Shown here: positions 39,801-45,427 of the stretch, piece by piece
Layout: each line of letters begins with the position of its first letter
Position numbering within the stretch: position 1 is the stretch's first letter
IMG/VR virus record: IMGVR_UViG_3300004448_000085
Span: 17,019-81,018 of that record
From: a virus
DNA: 64,000 nucleotides
Direction: 5' to 3' (one strand)
Notes under the pieces: model-generated
The model's input: the letters and a program-made list of their open reading frames with translations, nothing else
Databases searched by the model: none
What the model was told of the DNA's origin: nothing
Program-made: the position numbers and the translations under genes

Positions 39801-39804
39801 ATGA
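21841..39804 (+). CDS. Giant 5,987-aa tail-associated protein
   Basis: One uninterrupted frame of 17,964 bp. Residues ~1-240 contain a LamG/ConA-like jelly roll (GGLGIEAWVVPDCGGVILMK, SLSQRPLYHIVVGLNKG, then a QIYVNGDLV strand). A second LamG-like unit lies at ~4670-4920 (GFTLMFETKIKYDGYGILAS ... VGFRHLALYRIDNYYEF). Three Gly/Thr-rich modules like the one in the tail tube lie at about 1893-1960, 2058-2140 and 2680-2757. The rest is beta-rich, with many Asn, Gly, Thr, His and Tyr and no long coiled coil or transmembrane segment. Position in the tail tip gene cluster and LamG modules point to a host-binding tail fibre or baseplate protein. The ATG follows GAGGTGAAAA. Nothing suggests frameshift or decay. 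Confidence 0.75.
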   Translation: MPIMLQSNHALLFDGVSDGVIIPQGSFSRIGQDYDDTHKSSSDVISTNYGDGVIADALGGGLGIEAWVVPDCGGVILMKEGQFKLSMGTVDTPGPIEFEANIDSSVGKMKVLLRTALPETNNYDGHVYPVNTFGGLDDSYNRFDAGKDKATSLSLSQRPLYHIVVGLNKGSVQIYVNGDLVAQQMIPSDAKLTKNNSHVFIGGKGGDFRGIIECIHVTAQFNNEMKSRNPALAGDNTISLFRFEEPVTPLKDVYTITSTSAESNLTALVIGSTNAQALANSLTGKTVTDSSVDFTVSPYSTGVYSVIDRYTNPGTTQNHLVPHVPYNLLINPGSINQTTKKPNQKPPERVRLHSIDINNGKLLVSSVHLDFKTTTNVNGLRPILHSTHIAGNGANSFVVISADSLIENGTGRPYQPPHLATQLIDRAGQMLIDEGKFEQHAMVYSSRMATTTVDTENPFAVVWPTDLDESFQVGHSGRHILNHVDGHHYLRNMPRANEEGLDQQAGNSDILTLMYDERTRGIKDLFPINSRVDYYRDVAQFEITDVVNSSAVHEVVNNGLSGASRKLISIGGVSTSAADFDPFPFLLKGPAPLTLDAIDSNLRKFHLHPSSKSRVALLHVPTLATRGLAPYVEVHYNAIDFTGASMSKTSPMLMVEKTVPASNVSVSGGGYVYDDIATDVAAGNATLYAAGGYIDVGKSKEGNLGSVNFSHSLVGDNSEGFEADVELDERLTPQNFTATGDIGNNTPQNVNASHTSKADHDSVFHRLFMERVEVKGGANITEEFARRVPHKVQGSPSAGQFDEGITSSASAIHEFFDIIDNVEVSNQLSSNHRFYVQPSDRRRTNQLQYVYSTKDREESNIACVMFLMGRTKLRGVEEVESDEGRFTAVNCVGLSDVAATRSINELGSGSPDSHVVKEIDPNAPVVSVTLGGVGQGAFDTKPSFDRSTLAHLPYSTRRGFSCLATKIRVDRNSINNTQFIEVSPLNNESEDLKSWGTYPFPEIGRIYLKNGANAEYSSKTGVCFNFVDSNLSTRRYILPNNTVVTTFQEWVVGSGLCTNANALTGTQNQDFPLGEVIMGDGHFFVENLQSDGSTVNDRMFQSMDNVSHDYQLGTQFASTRALVEIPLFKGQFFANKFENSYPSPDNSLKLHIDPTMTAHTWNPSPVGRRYQDLPPADRSAFGAYAKSILTDNKNNQSNIVNFETTDAAYKVYVSNPKVFPAGVTTGAVYFNVDNVVLYRRAFLPSGEWCIYSNDPTVDGYLNVVKQTSFVSENFVSEITDNGIGLPLLIGNAYDSEVLVPLKGDALNSAADFEDRSEYYYDQASVKTQGGNIDYGLRQYVSAVEFKAGPLSNPHAAKTQTRRASGTILNVEPIMNGSVYTGYAHLIMSQEDVELFPNVDNPPSFVNAALYTWEIGHAHYTLEAAGNTFVFFGEGNRVKVGGGIAADDSLSSIIVRTKESSTTPSYLKNATLKGEQAVLVSKGFDTHFASDKYNIALNDNLNLSNSARPLHYSASWKITQRQNTTAFTITTTTRSELVQANTLHLNLQVGDYVYAEECRGTSDSIRSILLGQVTDIQENAVHFNPADATADSWIYLESAIPADNQTAFDDALSNAAGSADINVFLRVGCQDIMKNDDAALLNRTWVYPFAQGGLRSGDTVWSNMTYNNPHAVQGLFAKSRGVFNEALVWRGFNGGKGLLNDNPRDSIPLENFLIGDSCIETARNFVQHVNKTIELNYTNLGISSPPKVAYLDPYLATEGHARVLLYDVAHDREFIAFQDIHMQVQTSPKAAELGFERLSSSLNVADGTDEIDLGNYSIKYNGGAQNPYITQIDVANGFPSQNKYIRSNQHSNFMESAYAHNLANSMANEMLEPVKGIVTRIEPLGGNNIMLRQQGTGYPSGTTTGVATTSISSPGASGLVVTISTTQGQIHTVTVTAGGSGYKNSRTNAPSLVRIGGGNNDCVMQVFTTDTSLINTLTAMSQSMIYGKAHGHFIHTGYHTGGPLAKKRSIGDSLLSRTNNATVIPYYANKVHQQTRKLFSSNNELVKALMQHRVKLPKVLTLKAGGATYNNGDFRNVRTTTDGKGSGMTVNVTISGNAVASATVNRQGDSLYKNGDTIFIGDRGINVLPTATATVGGDGLGSFALAINNTNEEISTLFDTPDGTRVIPAFLALKGIRSETLDLSSHDETRLKHLPHWNQMDFTRRLTIDLGEVAVKDGITNVEAAANEVVRMINQAGAKKGRTHSARNNKQYPVRVVGESDFAATGSTHDPAVWWDEDKAFASHDKGTHMGYVRAHIGRVVQDADGNEEGFSIIIHSTVPGATGRNFAVWLDNSKGQVPYKPEFLIGHGGRFRTFWCMPNELSGENMHPAPMPLNKHGRPFAPITSLNQYTFPDESTQRVVSVADFANNDSNSITPKLRAVSAMSGAGQSHNTLNTESLEIKGHNSSFTQGLRTGTHAIARMNFGGIVSAGIPGFAPDAGNWGFGRKGDTRFTNDYGKLTKISYTEPPSTYTGHVPTKDTFPDNIGESSIYGLQLKDHRGEAHGIRYIYKNMGEDFTLDNTNLPQTLDNEIAIFFNHKDCTQGGFTIGKHMHGISDPTGRFPGIPDNAALANWQGNLWRGAPAPNASYNTDVVYDRSAQTLTVTPYAPYDACPHHDVLGYMGFPAENGVIHLSDPYNDMGTATVTAGGTGYTPNQTNVAGTAVGGSGSGMTLLVTTHASNAIVTAVTITSLGEGGYLHGETLSVTSAGGVNAEFTLDTPLMGNWGNMLSYTHRTKNDITGTHVFHGVTGDTYISKHRIHTHSNTAPKIERGTFIVGETTEATSALITPVANWTTLVTDELMAAVTEFAINLSDPNKPEGHFFDCTEMYASDGKTFGEWGLTEESIKVRAYNTKNNIQPISDFFSASLSQDMGIKASHIEYGEVQSVAYTNNGVVISGDGTRPVSDDLIEDGRSVACGYIPSTVLQIATKGKGFNANSATPNIVDSENNPIDTETWRKNLIGENFTENSGDLILPNLDNPTLHMSNIHSSSMMFTHTTKEIWHFCKPAGYETTVVHNENGQSYDYTRIDSFGNRTPITYGMETAIVESQNLNSGGDVSERTFKQLTDANLRSEDWPSSAPSETTFIIQKYADKKAYLFAGKRSLGSVHSQPIIHFTGARDSPDNYVPLYFGGGFSGATIDINDGTKNDYSEHNTHPYANGPTGSAGIQNANEILSSFSTLDCNAIMAFFPATALLNQHRGSINPPVYNKDNILSSDIKRGAHTPSNIHPDAAPYTAGVHMQVPSPMVVRFAHPTARYNDHRDGIENKTTYIIFGPGQAFPLTREVASPINTFEPHPGHAISTGNTWSKVPNMTSSRPFLPNHIQNSTGEYMPERAATQLAKHRFHYRQVLNWEAPVGIPDTVFLRERPETGRNYGNSFTHQAFNFYTTASNFSDDVAKAYAVTQPSRHAMFYGGGMVKNADLCWHMDNGNHPGGSWMDNQITMNPPRESDSLRVALASATTQINKTAFRVAGTVATRMLYSNDDSNSPNFAAETLVHGDVDHEYIIVDATRCQNGEELACLFGAAINTFPGKGALKAIGGTFMPSMGNSSRQDRYGWIKALSTAIPATATNSFTGLVYGNKQTAVDGITGHANVGDYGYSNQFVSNTPQVTASAPSKLGDCFIDLRIDGLLTLGAKSLANRIPASGWLRTEAEHAYGGSVDAAVKSSAWSPYHSRVFYANGDDLYARFYLANNKNTGLKAFESGETWRTYALNAAALNAGGGSNIAGVTLPHPAPSLNSEVWIWSKAPTIFVDNSGGNRFSTKGIGAPHFSGLADAIDRTKPVGVVGWHGERYSHLNSLQVTGGGTTSFSAGLGAWHSMLGFSPYGGSSSCATILSHLPHITPLPNSPESMPPTDIPGRSLTNFPSADDGESDNPSWGADDSVAFGTYVVGWADGAQYNNPPTMRNTPELQKELVNPQGTYARSLLVVAHEGELSLIARKDRNSYTTTGDYLLAGGTTQWDERFHNQDRFIAPANAGPNIEALIVDNTSLPTVANYAADGGLDAAPFNAQIQLHGSISADTALSNAEPCRAEIGDLFFDIDKNVGIVNHESDIGKRNLSTDFITSSPNPSGTMTTNDTQSQIFWAGDVNAYDVLKRSPHKNFSTEHVVWKRMDGGSLTLPASNARGLGAVPWVTRVVGDNAHTMGEKLYGNVRFSFETTNSAMMPILQAQEIAHPQLAKEHPIALHGVLEIPNEDIQFEDITVVDDTGQIHTLEGGSPLGVVIRAYRPASKRSASGLQPTPANSGFGPNLEIQLPDPDSIPGNILIRSGFDSIQAYQNETIGDGGMIHPDLGATHLGHLFDNVIKGPRKGPTMNEVGWEHISQGESFPDSTRDGWVEGTANNTLRSSYEQQDRALYFHITKMGHTHTEKFPTTYTHAAGVVNQPYTFSSLVGTTLTANTTIVLRDDAASPTPTACIFDAGFGTQEVLDEGSGKRRRFLRIANPAGESVVVSYLDIVGATFTGVVGDIDTAQFLADNANTTLTITPSYYVPAGSTRIFAARRLRDHAEVSGNSPDMAHTEYFTGDSQTTIHSRYSRPQLTPMPIPRMGHHFVNATMPMMPGHWAHPSYQGLYERSNSDKLAKLRDEDYTTLATHLEEVDGTTNNQTTVSSAVTKRIFPLNPSLRVGSLTANPSGPSDIHGGGFTLMFETKIKYDGYGILASKGDAGGINKAGGHSIVLEAAANYTQTNHFPDPAEVGAYQIVIQPNLRPHQVAGFHLNNSSVTTLPDSTPANNVSALTAQQVNLVVGIKYDEERHASLTNAANVGAVTLVLAEATIADVRGCEIFLNEVILDHEPDHGSQFTNVPPMLLYNPLGVQGSESPSFTRRGHPYHPTTSEITFKDATPGHTTSIPWWSIMHKDTPNEPSSVGFRHLALYRIDNYYEFCRASYGAVAAQLTLAGYPSIYPDIYSKIMENVSLTPTCKVVGTHSSTNAIQVDDASLFPEIPYYNQKLQYIDDASGETVSFSYTTRQGLTHSSATMNEPDIFHLPANATIPDGTKLTLSKPYSTKPMSDLFNKDSESILTKNLGQTLPGTRDTNSLFLGDAYLCAWSPNLGRPHTFYSDASRTWITDNVNHTADRAVNKAAYNSMPQHFETIHYHEVNYAASHGPFALKMKTPVPPEPLPGYIASHNGATPTVITMSQTVTGVTQGEIIYSEGRVLGKVNIVSTNTITLFTKILETNIPVGAATNKVYVRGKGIIDTAANIHAMSNFSAQGGTSAMLTNFWPCGSRGGPLVSRLDGYAMTSAAWHLPQSYAHAGATQWYDSDDDSTPANYAASGGIATAALSSTRPYPFGYRFGLRQPWNRPQWGHYGMRAYQEHATHNGASDFAVGYKAGPLVEYESQNWIYAGAQPGQGTKELPTTYVGILERHTTAAGMLNADKYENQVRYSDGRRMTRGFGCAIRTIRNASTVIRDWWGDSAGKGLSDYKDAVSYYLVDWWGNTRGEDVRRMPVRSFGINPSWDAGDVYEYDRTNSRTPYARIWNNNKPIFNLKGIAADSDTSTGDVLTSPTATIPRFGGRKNTGNNNKGSLLVDVFAPTNALRVGDMGNGRGVRYPTQFNEDILVELSAVYENAGVVLSGNTAEPTFGEGLIRPRDDALQPTEIVRGISSRLEIDEDGLLKPEATVSDKVETVSGVSVHKDAISRSSPRIGIDGETLESLTGSDSNMVAINSEAHSLHTNRGVGQRVILHGGMQSGSQTLGDYDLTSLSFAAQPHGGVMRFSHTSNFKPMGGNYILECRSFANPFNDLGWGRSGTLGSNKTSNPYQTTTLNPTSAQTNKTDDAVKFLVRPVRLLDNQHIAVFRPQLALHSGSKQFGSTAYTATAGGKYGLYTYETPSGRAASGSYMRATNPNTSAPYQPVYLIESSSDTVPTSKGPKLPGTEVTGFDKTTLKSSVTRLVISENTLQHYRSDAPRRTGQGKDYTVKPRFSQSLHGKGHKEDVSFNTSDHSGDA

Positions 39805-41219
39805 TGCCGCTTCTTAGTTACAGACGAGTCAGCACTGATAACCCGGTGATTATGAAATCTATTCGTAAACCTAAGTTCGTAGATAATGCACTCTACCTTG
39901 GTGAGTATACTGCACAAAGCGATGTGCTAAACAAGGTCACTGTAAAACAGCGCAAGACTGCAACTTACGGTGTTGCTACTTCTCGTGCTTACGACATTAC
40001 TGAGTTACAAGACAGTATGATACTCAAGCAACCTCAAACCCATGGTAGTAACTATCAAGGCTCTGTAGTTTATATGGGGTCGGCAATCACAAGCGATGCG
40101 AATAAGAATAAACCAGTTCTGTTGTATGCTAAAAACGCTACACACGAAAGGCTTCGCCCGTCATCAGTGATGAACAGTGGAGTAGGGACTACTTTCGCTG
40201 TGAAGAATACCAAATCAAAGTCATTTGAAAAACTTGGATTCTCTGCTACTCAAGGACACATAGGACACCCAATTGATGCTGGCTTAAGAACCACGGACTT
40301 GGCTATTCGTTTGAGTAGAGATATTGCTGACTCTTTGACATCAGTGAATATCGCCTTACCAATGAGCGCAAGTAACTCAGAGGTAGACAGGAGAAGACAT
40401 AGCCACGCATTCCTCGGTGCTGATTTTCACGGCATCACTTTGGTAGACGCTTTGCGCTTTATCAGTAGACACGATGGTAGAGTGATTCACTTTGACAGAT
40501 TTGGTAATCTTCTTTATGTTCCGTTCCAATTTGAAGAAGGTAGTAGATTCATAGACCATAACGCACGCACTGGGCCAGCCGTATCAAATCCAATTGAGAA
40601 CATTTCTAACAGAGTGATTGTAGAAGGGTTACCCACTGCTGTGAACGACACTGCATTTGCCGAAGTAAACAACTCTGAAAAACAAACAAGTGGAGATGTG
40701 TTAGAAGAACCACAAGTAGTTGGTGACTTCACTGTTCGTAGTAACGAGCAAGCAAGGGAGATAGGTCGTAACATTCTCAAGGCAAACGCAGTCATGCTTG
40801 GTAATTTAACAAGCGCTGGTCACCCTAATGCGTGGGATTTGCGACCCGGTATGGTGATTGAATACAACGGTGAGCGTAAGATTCTCATTGAAGTGAGACA
40901 TAGAATGGCTCAAAACGCAACTGACCTTGTTTTCCTTAGCGTAGAAAGCGGGGTAGAAGGGGTCTTACAGGGCATTCTCCAAGGCACTAAGAACACAGGG
41001 GCGCAAGAAGATACCATACAACAAATTGTTGAGAAAAATATGGCCTTGTTTGGTGACATAGAAATCATATCAGTAATCATAACAGAAGTCCAAGGACACG
41101 GAACTTCAGGCGATGGTTTCATCATAGGGAGAGGCATGGGTAGAGGTGTGGTCGGTGCTGCTACTGGTGAAACAGTCGGCGGTAGCAAAACAGCAAAGAT
41201 AACACAGAGGGGTGATTAA
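39801..41219 (+). CDS. Putative tail hub/baseplate protein (gpD-like)
   Basis: A 472-aa protein; ATG overlaps the stop of the giant gene. The region at about residues 200-395 (FHGITLVDALRFISRHDGRV, RFGNLLYVPF, SNRVIVEGLP, then WDLRPGMVIEYNG) resembles the late-control D/hub domain of tail-tip complexes, including the WDLRPGM...Y strand found in that family. The C-terminus is Gly-rich. It likely forms the hub beneath the giant fibre protein. Confidence 0.5.
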   Translation: MMPLLSYRRVSTDNPVIMKSIRKPKFVDNALYLGEYTAQSDVLNKVTVKQRKTATYGVATSRAYDITELQDSMILKQPQTHGSNYQGSVVYMGSAITSDANKNKPVLLYAKNATHERLRPSSVMNSGVGTTFAVKNTKSKSFEKLGFSATQGHIGHPIDAGLRTTDLAIRLSRDIADSLTSVNIALPMSASNSEVDRRRHSHAFLGADFHGITLVDALRFISRHDGRVIHFDRFGNLLYVPFQFEEGSRFIDHNARTGPAVSNPIENISNRVIVEGLPTAVNDTAFAEVNNSEKQTSGDVLEEPQVVGDFTVRSNEQAREIGRNILKANAVMLGNLTSAGHPNAWDLRPGMVIEYNGERKILIEVRHRMAQNATDLVFLSVESGVEGVLQGILQGTKNTGAQEDTIQQIVEKNMALFGDIEIISVIITEVQGHGTSGDGFIIGRGMGRGVVGAATGETVGGSKTAKITQRGD

Positions 41220-41564
41220 ATGCCAGTATCAAATCATGTAAGACGGTTACTCATTGATACTATTGCTAACAACATCAATGAGATGGTTGTCGGTTTTGAC
41301 GGTAGCCCTGCTACGAAAAGTGACGGCGCTGCTGGTAGACCTGCACAAATTATCAATCCTACTACTCGTATAGTGAGTGATTCAGCACTCTTAGTTGAAG
41401 GGTTCATACCAGCCACAGAGTCTTTTAATGAGAATCTAAAGGAGGTTTTCATACAGTTTAGAGGAGCACTTAGCACAATACCAATTGCTCGTCACACAAT
41501 CGCATCGTTTAATAAAACAACATCAAACGAGATACGAATACAGATACTAATTGAGGTGAAATAA
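41220..41564 (+). CDS. Small conserved-looking tail protein
   Basis: A 114-aa alpha/beta protein that starts one base after the previous stop and overlaps the next gene start. Strands such as RIVSDSALLVEGFIP and EIRIQILIEVK suggest a compact beta domain. Likely a baseplate or fibre-attachment component by context; not recognised. Confidence 0.5.
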   Translation: MPVSNHVRRLLIDTIANNINEMVVGFDGSPATKSDGAAGRPAQIINPTTRIVSDSALLVEGFIPATESFNENLKEVFIQFRGALSTIPIARHTIASFNKTTSNEIRIQILIEVK

Positions 41565-43891
41565 TGGGTGACAATCCAATATCAGGGCATACAGCGGGAA
41601 CAAACGATGGGCTAAGAGACGGTGACCACATCATATCACCTTCATTGACTAACATCTACGAAGGGTTACACGGTAACGGTGTGCTCAACCCGTATGATAC
41701 AGCGTATGGTAGCCCTACTGGTGACCGCATCACCCCCGCCAATCTACCCGGTGCAATCAGTAGTAGTGTTGCTCACCAAGTTATAATCAAGGCTTGTAGT
41801 GTCATTCTTGACGGAGTGCCTTACAACATTGACAACGGCTCAGGTGGCGATGTCACTATCAACCTTACCAGCGGTGGTGATAAACTCACAGGAACAAGCA
41901 CGACTGTTTTAACAAGCGGTAAAGAATGTCTCTTCGCTATTATAGCAACATCAGAAGGTGCTAAGTTCGTTCAATCTAATGTAGTGACTACTGCGCCCGG
42001 TGTTTATGCTTCTCTTGCTGGTAGTATCGCTGACTCTTACTTGAAAATGGGAGGTGTTAGTAGTGCTCAAAACAAACAAACAATTGTTCTTGCTACAATT
42101 AGGGCTGTATTCAACGGTAGTGCTGCTGCTGCGAATGACCTTAAACTCACGCTATCGGAAATTAACGACAAGCGTGTATTCATTCGCCCATCGCCTTTCT
42201 ATCTATCACCCGTAACTGATGGGAATGTTGGTTCAACAAGCCATTTGAACACACATACTGCTTTGGAGCAAATACACGGTAGTGGAGAACATGGAGACTT
42301 TGGTGCTAACGGTGTGTTATGGATGTCGTATAACGAAGATGACGGGTTACCAAACCTCTACTTCAGCGCTAAGGATGGTTCAAATCGCCACACACATTTG
42401 CTTGGGCCGAATCGCATTAAAACAATTACAGGAATATCAACCCCTCAAACCTTTGACTTTGATGAGGCTCAAGTGTTTGAATGCAACGCAGGTGGTGCGA
42501 TTAACCTCAATCCAGCGGGAACATTCCCGCCCGGTCATACGGTCATTGTCAGTGTGCCAAGTGGTAGTGCTGTAACCTTTGACCAAGGCGGGTTGGGTGC
42601 TGCTTTGACTGCTGGCGATGCTGCTTTATTTGTATACAACGGAACTGCTTGGAAAAAGGTCATGGTCAGCGCAACTTCAACTACAAACGCAAGTGGTATT
42701 GCTGGCTTAGTTCAGTTTTCTGACGGTGCTGGTAACCACTCAAGTGATGCTAAGTTGTTTTGGACTACTGGGACTTCTACACTCACTGTTACTGGTAAAC
42801 TCACAATCACAGGATTGATTGGCTCAGGTGGGCTTCAAATCACACCAGTTGCTGCGAACCCCGGTGTAACTGCTGCTAACACGCTTTGGATGGACAGTGG
42901 TGCGTCTAACGCTTTGAAACATGGAGCAAACACAGTTCTTAACTCAGCATCAAGCGTTGCTGATTTAAGCGATGTAACAGGAGTAGGTTCAGGTATTATC
43001 ATCAGCGGTGCTGAGCGCACTAAACTAACAAACATAGAGACTGCTGCTGATGTCACTGATGCAACGAATGTTAATGCTGCTATCACTGGACATGCTTACA
43101 CAGGAGCAACACTCGCTGCTAACGACAAGGTGCTGATTCAAGATACAGATGACGGTAACGCAGTCAAGACTGTTACTGCTTCTTCTATAGCAGCATTGGG
43201 CGGTGGCGGTGGTGGTGGCTCAAGCATATCAGATGCTGACTCCGATACAAAAATAGATGTTGAGACTTCATCGGATGCTGATACTATATCCATGCACACA
43301 GACGGAACTGAGCGAGTGCTCATTGATACGAATGTCAATCTCGGCGTTGATGTTGATTTGACTTTTGAAGGTTCTACGGCTGTAGGAAACTTTGAGACTA
43401 CACTAACTGTAACGAACCCCACTGCTGATAGAACAATCACTCTACCAAACGCTACAGGCACTGTTGCTTTGACAAGCGGTGTTCCTTCAATAGCAGGGCT
43501 TGTTGATGCAGCAGGTGCGGTTGCTGCTGTCCAAGCCAATTCTACAATAACATTAGCAACTACGGCGACCTTTAGAGCATCAAGAAGCGTTGTTCTACCC
43601 GTTCCCGTTGCGACTCTTAACCTTGATAGAGTAGGTCAAGCGGGAGTGATTGTGTTATGCCCCGGTGGTCAAACAGTCAATTTACCCGACCCCGGTGCGG
43701 CTATGGATGGAGATACCTATGTTATCATCAATGTCAATGCGCCTTCAACGGGAGCGATTACAATTGATAGAAGCGGTTTTGGTGGTCAAAACTTGAACGG
43801 TGCGGCTACGAATGGTTCGCTCCCGGCGCATGAGGCTGTCACTTTAATTTACACAGGCTTAGGAACAGGTTGGTATGGAATAGGATTGTGA
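41564..43891 (+). CDS. Tail fibre protein
   Basis: A 775-aa protein with features typical of marine viral tail fibres: an N-terminal attachment region, repeats of short beta motifs (TVTNPTADRTITLPNATGTV; LFWTTGTSTLTVTGKL), Gly-rich linkers (GGGGGGG at about 545), a trimer-type segment ADLSDVTGVGSGIIISG, and a C-terminal compact beta domain (PGGQTVNLPDPGAAMDG). It is placed at the end of the late operon. Should mediate host attachment together with the giant protein. Confidence 0.7.
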   Translation: MGDNPISGHTAGTNDGLRDGDHIISPSLTNIYEGLHGNGVLNPYDTAYGSPTGDRITPANLPGAISSSVAHQVIIKACSVILDGVPYNIDNGSGGDVTINLTSGGDKLTGTSTTVLTSGKECLFAIIATSEGAKFVQSNVVTTAPGVYASLAGSIADSYLKMGGVSSAQNKQTIVLATIRAVFNGSAAAANDLKLTLSEINDKRVFIRPSPFYLSPVTDGNVGSTSHLNTHTALEQIHGSGEHGDFGANGVLWMSYNEDDGLPNLYFSAKDGSNRHTHLLGPNRIKTITGISTPQTFDFDEAQVFECNAGGAINLNPAGTFPPGHTVIVSVPSGSAVTFDQGGLGAALTAGDAALFVYNGTAWKKVMVSATSTTNASGIAGLVQFSDGAGNHSSDAKLFWTTGTSTLTVTGKLTITGLIGSGGLQITPVAANPGVTAANTLWMDSGASNALKHGANTVLNSASSVADLSDVTGVGSGIIISGAERTKLTNIETAADVTDATNVNAAITGHAYTGATLAANDKVLIQDTDDGNAVKTVTASSIAALGGGGGGGSSISDADSDTKIDVETSSDADTISMHTDGTERVLIDTNVNLGVDVDLTFEGSTAVGNFETTLTVTNPTADRTITLPNATGTVALTSGVPSIAGLVDAAGAVAAVQANSTITLATTATFRASRSVVLPVPVATLNLDRVGQAGVIVLCPGGQTVNLPDPGAAMDGDTYVIINVNAPSTGAITIDRSGFGGQNLNGAATNGSLPAHEAVTLIYTGLGTGWYGIGL

Positions 43892-43895
43892 TACT

Positions 43896-44618
43896 ATGTG
43901 GGGAATGACAGCCATGGCAAAAGGCACTTCTATGAAAGACAAGAAGAAGCGTGCAGCAGGTGGCGGCGGTGGTGGTGGTGCGCCATCAACAGGCACATAC
44001 CCTACTGTTTCCGGCGCAGGTGACATAGGTTGTATGGCATTAGGTCTAAACCCCGCTGGGAATCATTTACATGCGAGTGTGCTGTTGAGAGAATCGTTTG
44101 ATGCGGCAGGGTTTCTTCAAATAACAAACGCCGCAGGTGTAAACATAAACTCTCAAGGTGCGCCCGAAGTTGAAATTGCTGATTTTGTTGCTACGGTGAT
44201 TCAAGGTGAAACGCCCATCAACGGGGCTATTGTGGGTGGTGGAGGCAACCCTATGCAACCCGGTGTTATCTTTACGCAAAACGCTCCCGCTAACGGTGAT
44301 GTGCAACTTATTTTCCGTATAGGGAATGATAATTCAACAGGTGCTTTTGGTGGTGGTGAGTTCGTTGATGTTGCGATGGTTCACAACCCAAACGGCGTTG
44401 TTATATCAAGAATAAATGGTGCGCCCCCTGCTCAAGTTCCTTTAGGACAAGTGCAACTTCAATTTGACCCGGTGACAGCAGGTGATAGAATCATCTTAGA
44501 GTTCAAAATAACAGGTCATTCAAAAACAGGGAACTTCTCATCGGCTGTAATATCTCCGCCGATAGGAGGTTCAACTTTGAAAGTAGGTTCTTGTTATGTT
44601 CAAGTGGTATTCAACTGA
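43896..44618 (+). CDS. Gly-rich tail tip/adhesin-like protein
   Basis: A 240-aa protein; ATG 43896 or the internal ATG 43914 (MAKGTSMKDKKK) may start it. A basic N-terminus is followed by Gly7 and a jelly-roll-like beta domain to the end (strands FVATVIQGE, VQLIFRIGND, KVGSCYVQVVF). Placed after the tail fibre; a fibre tip or receptor-binding role is plausible but unproven. Confidence 0.5.
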   Translation: MWGMTAMAKGTSMKDKKKRAAGGGGGGGAPSTGTYPTVSGAGDIGCMALGLNPAGNHLHASVLLRESFDAAGFLQITNAAGVNINSQGAPEVEIADFVATVIQGETPINGAIVGGGGNPMQPGVIFTQNAPANGDVQLIFRIGNDNSTGAFGGGEFVDVAMVHNPNGVVISRINGAPPAQVPLGQVQLQFDPVTAGDRIILEFKITGHSKTGNFSSAVISPPIGGSTLKVGSCYVQVVFN

Positions 44619-44628
44619 TGTGATAGAA

Positions 44629-44736
44629 TGAGTTTGTGGATATGGTTTGCTCTCTCTTTTATCGCTGGTTTTGTTACCATGTGGTTGGTTACGATACCTG
44701 AAGAAAAGCCGATGTTCATTTTGCTTGACGAGTGAA
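44629..44736 (+). CDS. 35-aa single-span membrane peptide
   Basis: An ATG-to-TGA frame of 36 codons encoding one hydrophobic helix (WIWFALSFIAGFVTMWLV) and a short acidic tail. It is the last + strand frame, ten bases after the preceding stop, and its end overlaps the convergent - strand gene by 21 bp. GTGATAGAATG provides a weak ribosome site. Small membrane proteins at the end of late operons often act in lysis or egress; this is inference. Confidence 0.4.
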
Positions 44737-44892
44737 CACGCCGTCTTGCCAAATGTGACCGCACTCTTTGCAGCACCATAGGCTCAAACGCTCACGCTTA
44801 CCATCAAGGTAGCGTGCTTGTAGTCTACGGGGTATGTGCTCGTGTAGGCAAGCCCTACACTTGACTGTCATCTTGTCTAACAGTCTACCCAT
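44716..44892 (-). CDS. Small zinc-ribbon protein, last gene of the replication arm
   Basis: About 58 aa from ATG 44892 (GGGAGATG upstream; ATG 44901 also possible). Pattern: CRAC-x-H at the N-terminus and WCCKECGHIW near the C-terminus, a two-knuckle zinc ribbon with intervening basic residues. Overlaps the preceding gene's stop. May bind nucleic acid; function unknown. Confidence 0.6.
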   Translation of the reverse strand: MGRLLDKMTVKCRACLHEHIPRRLQARYLDGKRERLSLWCCKECGHIWQDGVFTRQAK

Positions 44893-45427
44893 GTAATACA
44901 TCTCCCAAAGTGTCTATTGGGCGCATCAGTTTATCATCTCTCAACCAAATGTTATCACATATTGTAGTGGTCATTATACCATGTTCCTCAAGGTCTAATG
45001 GGTAATTCCAACCCCTAATCATGACAGTGTTATTGGGTTCAGTTGTAGCCCATACTACCAAGACCTCGTTTTCAATATATTTCTTTAATTGCTTAGGCGG
45101 AATCATTCGCTTTAGATTATCCCAATCGTCTCCTCTAAGACCCTTAACTTCTACACCTCTACCTTTCAAAGTAATATCCGTATTTGAAATATCCTCTTTG
45201 AAATTAGTATCTAATTTTTGGTATAGGCGGGTCAAGAAACACTCTACGGCGACCTCACATCTCGCTCCTACAATAGCGCCCATGAGTCTATTATGAGCGT
45301 ATTCACCAACACCGTTTTGATTATGATAAGCAACAGTGTTTTTCGCATGTTCTCTACACCATTCAAGATGTGAGTCTGTGAGATTTACAATCACTTTATC
45401 ATCGTTATGCTCAATGATTGCTTGCAT
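44885..45427 (-). CDS. Putative PD-(D/E)XK-type nuclease
   Basis: A 180-aa protein starting at ATG 45427, one base after the chaperonin stop (TGATATG); a longer frame upstream overlaps the chaperonin and is rejected. The core NTDITLKGRGVEVKGLRGD has the Asp...Glu-x-Lys arrangement of the PD-(D/E)XK superfamily, with a preceding helix with Glu (GARCEVAVECFLTRLYQKL). It could be a nuclease in replication, repair or host DNA degradation. Family assignment is by motif pattern only. Confidence 0.5.
   Translation of the reverse strand: MQAIIEHNDDKVIVNLTDSHLEWCREHAKNTVAYHNQNGVGEYAHNRLMGAIVGARCEVAVECFLTRLYQKLDTNFKEDISNTDITLKGRGVEVKGLRGDDWDNLKRMIPPKQLKKYIENEVLVVWATTEPNNTVMIRGWNYPLDLEEHGIMTTTICDNIWLRDDKLMRPIDTLGDVLHG

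Noticed and set aside
44737-44900. Transcription terminator hairpin between convergent operons
   Set aside because: No clear stem-loop with T-run on either strand; the interval is coding.
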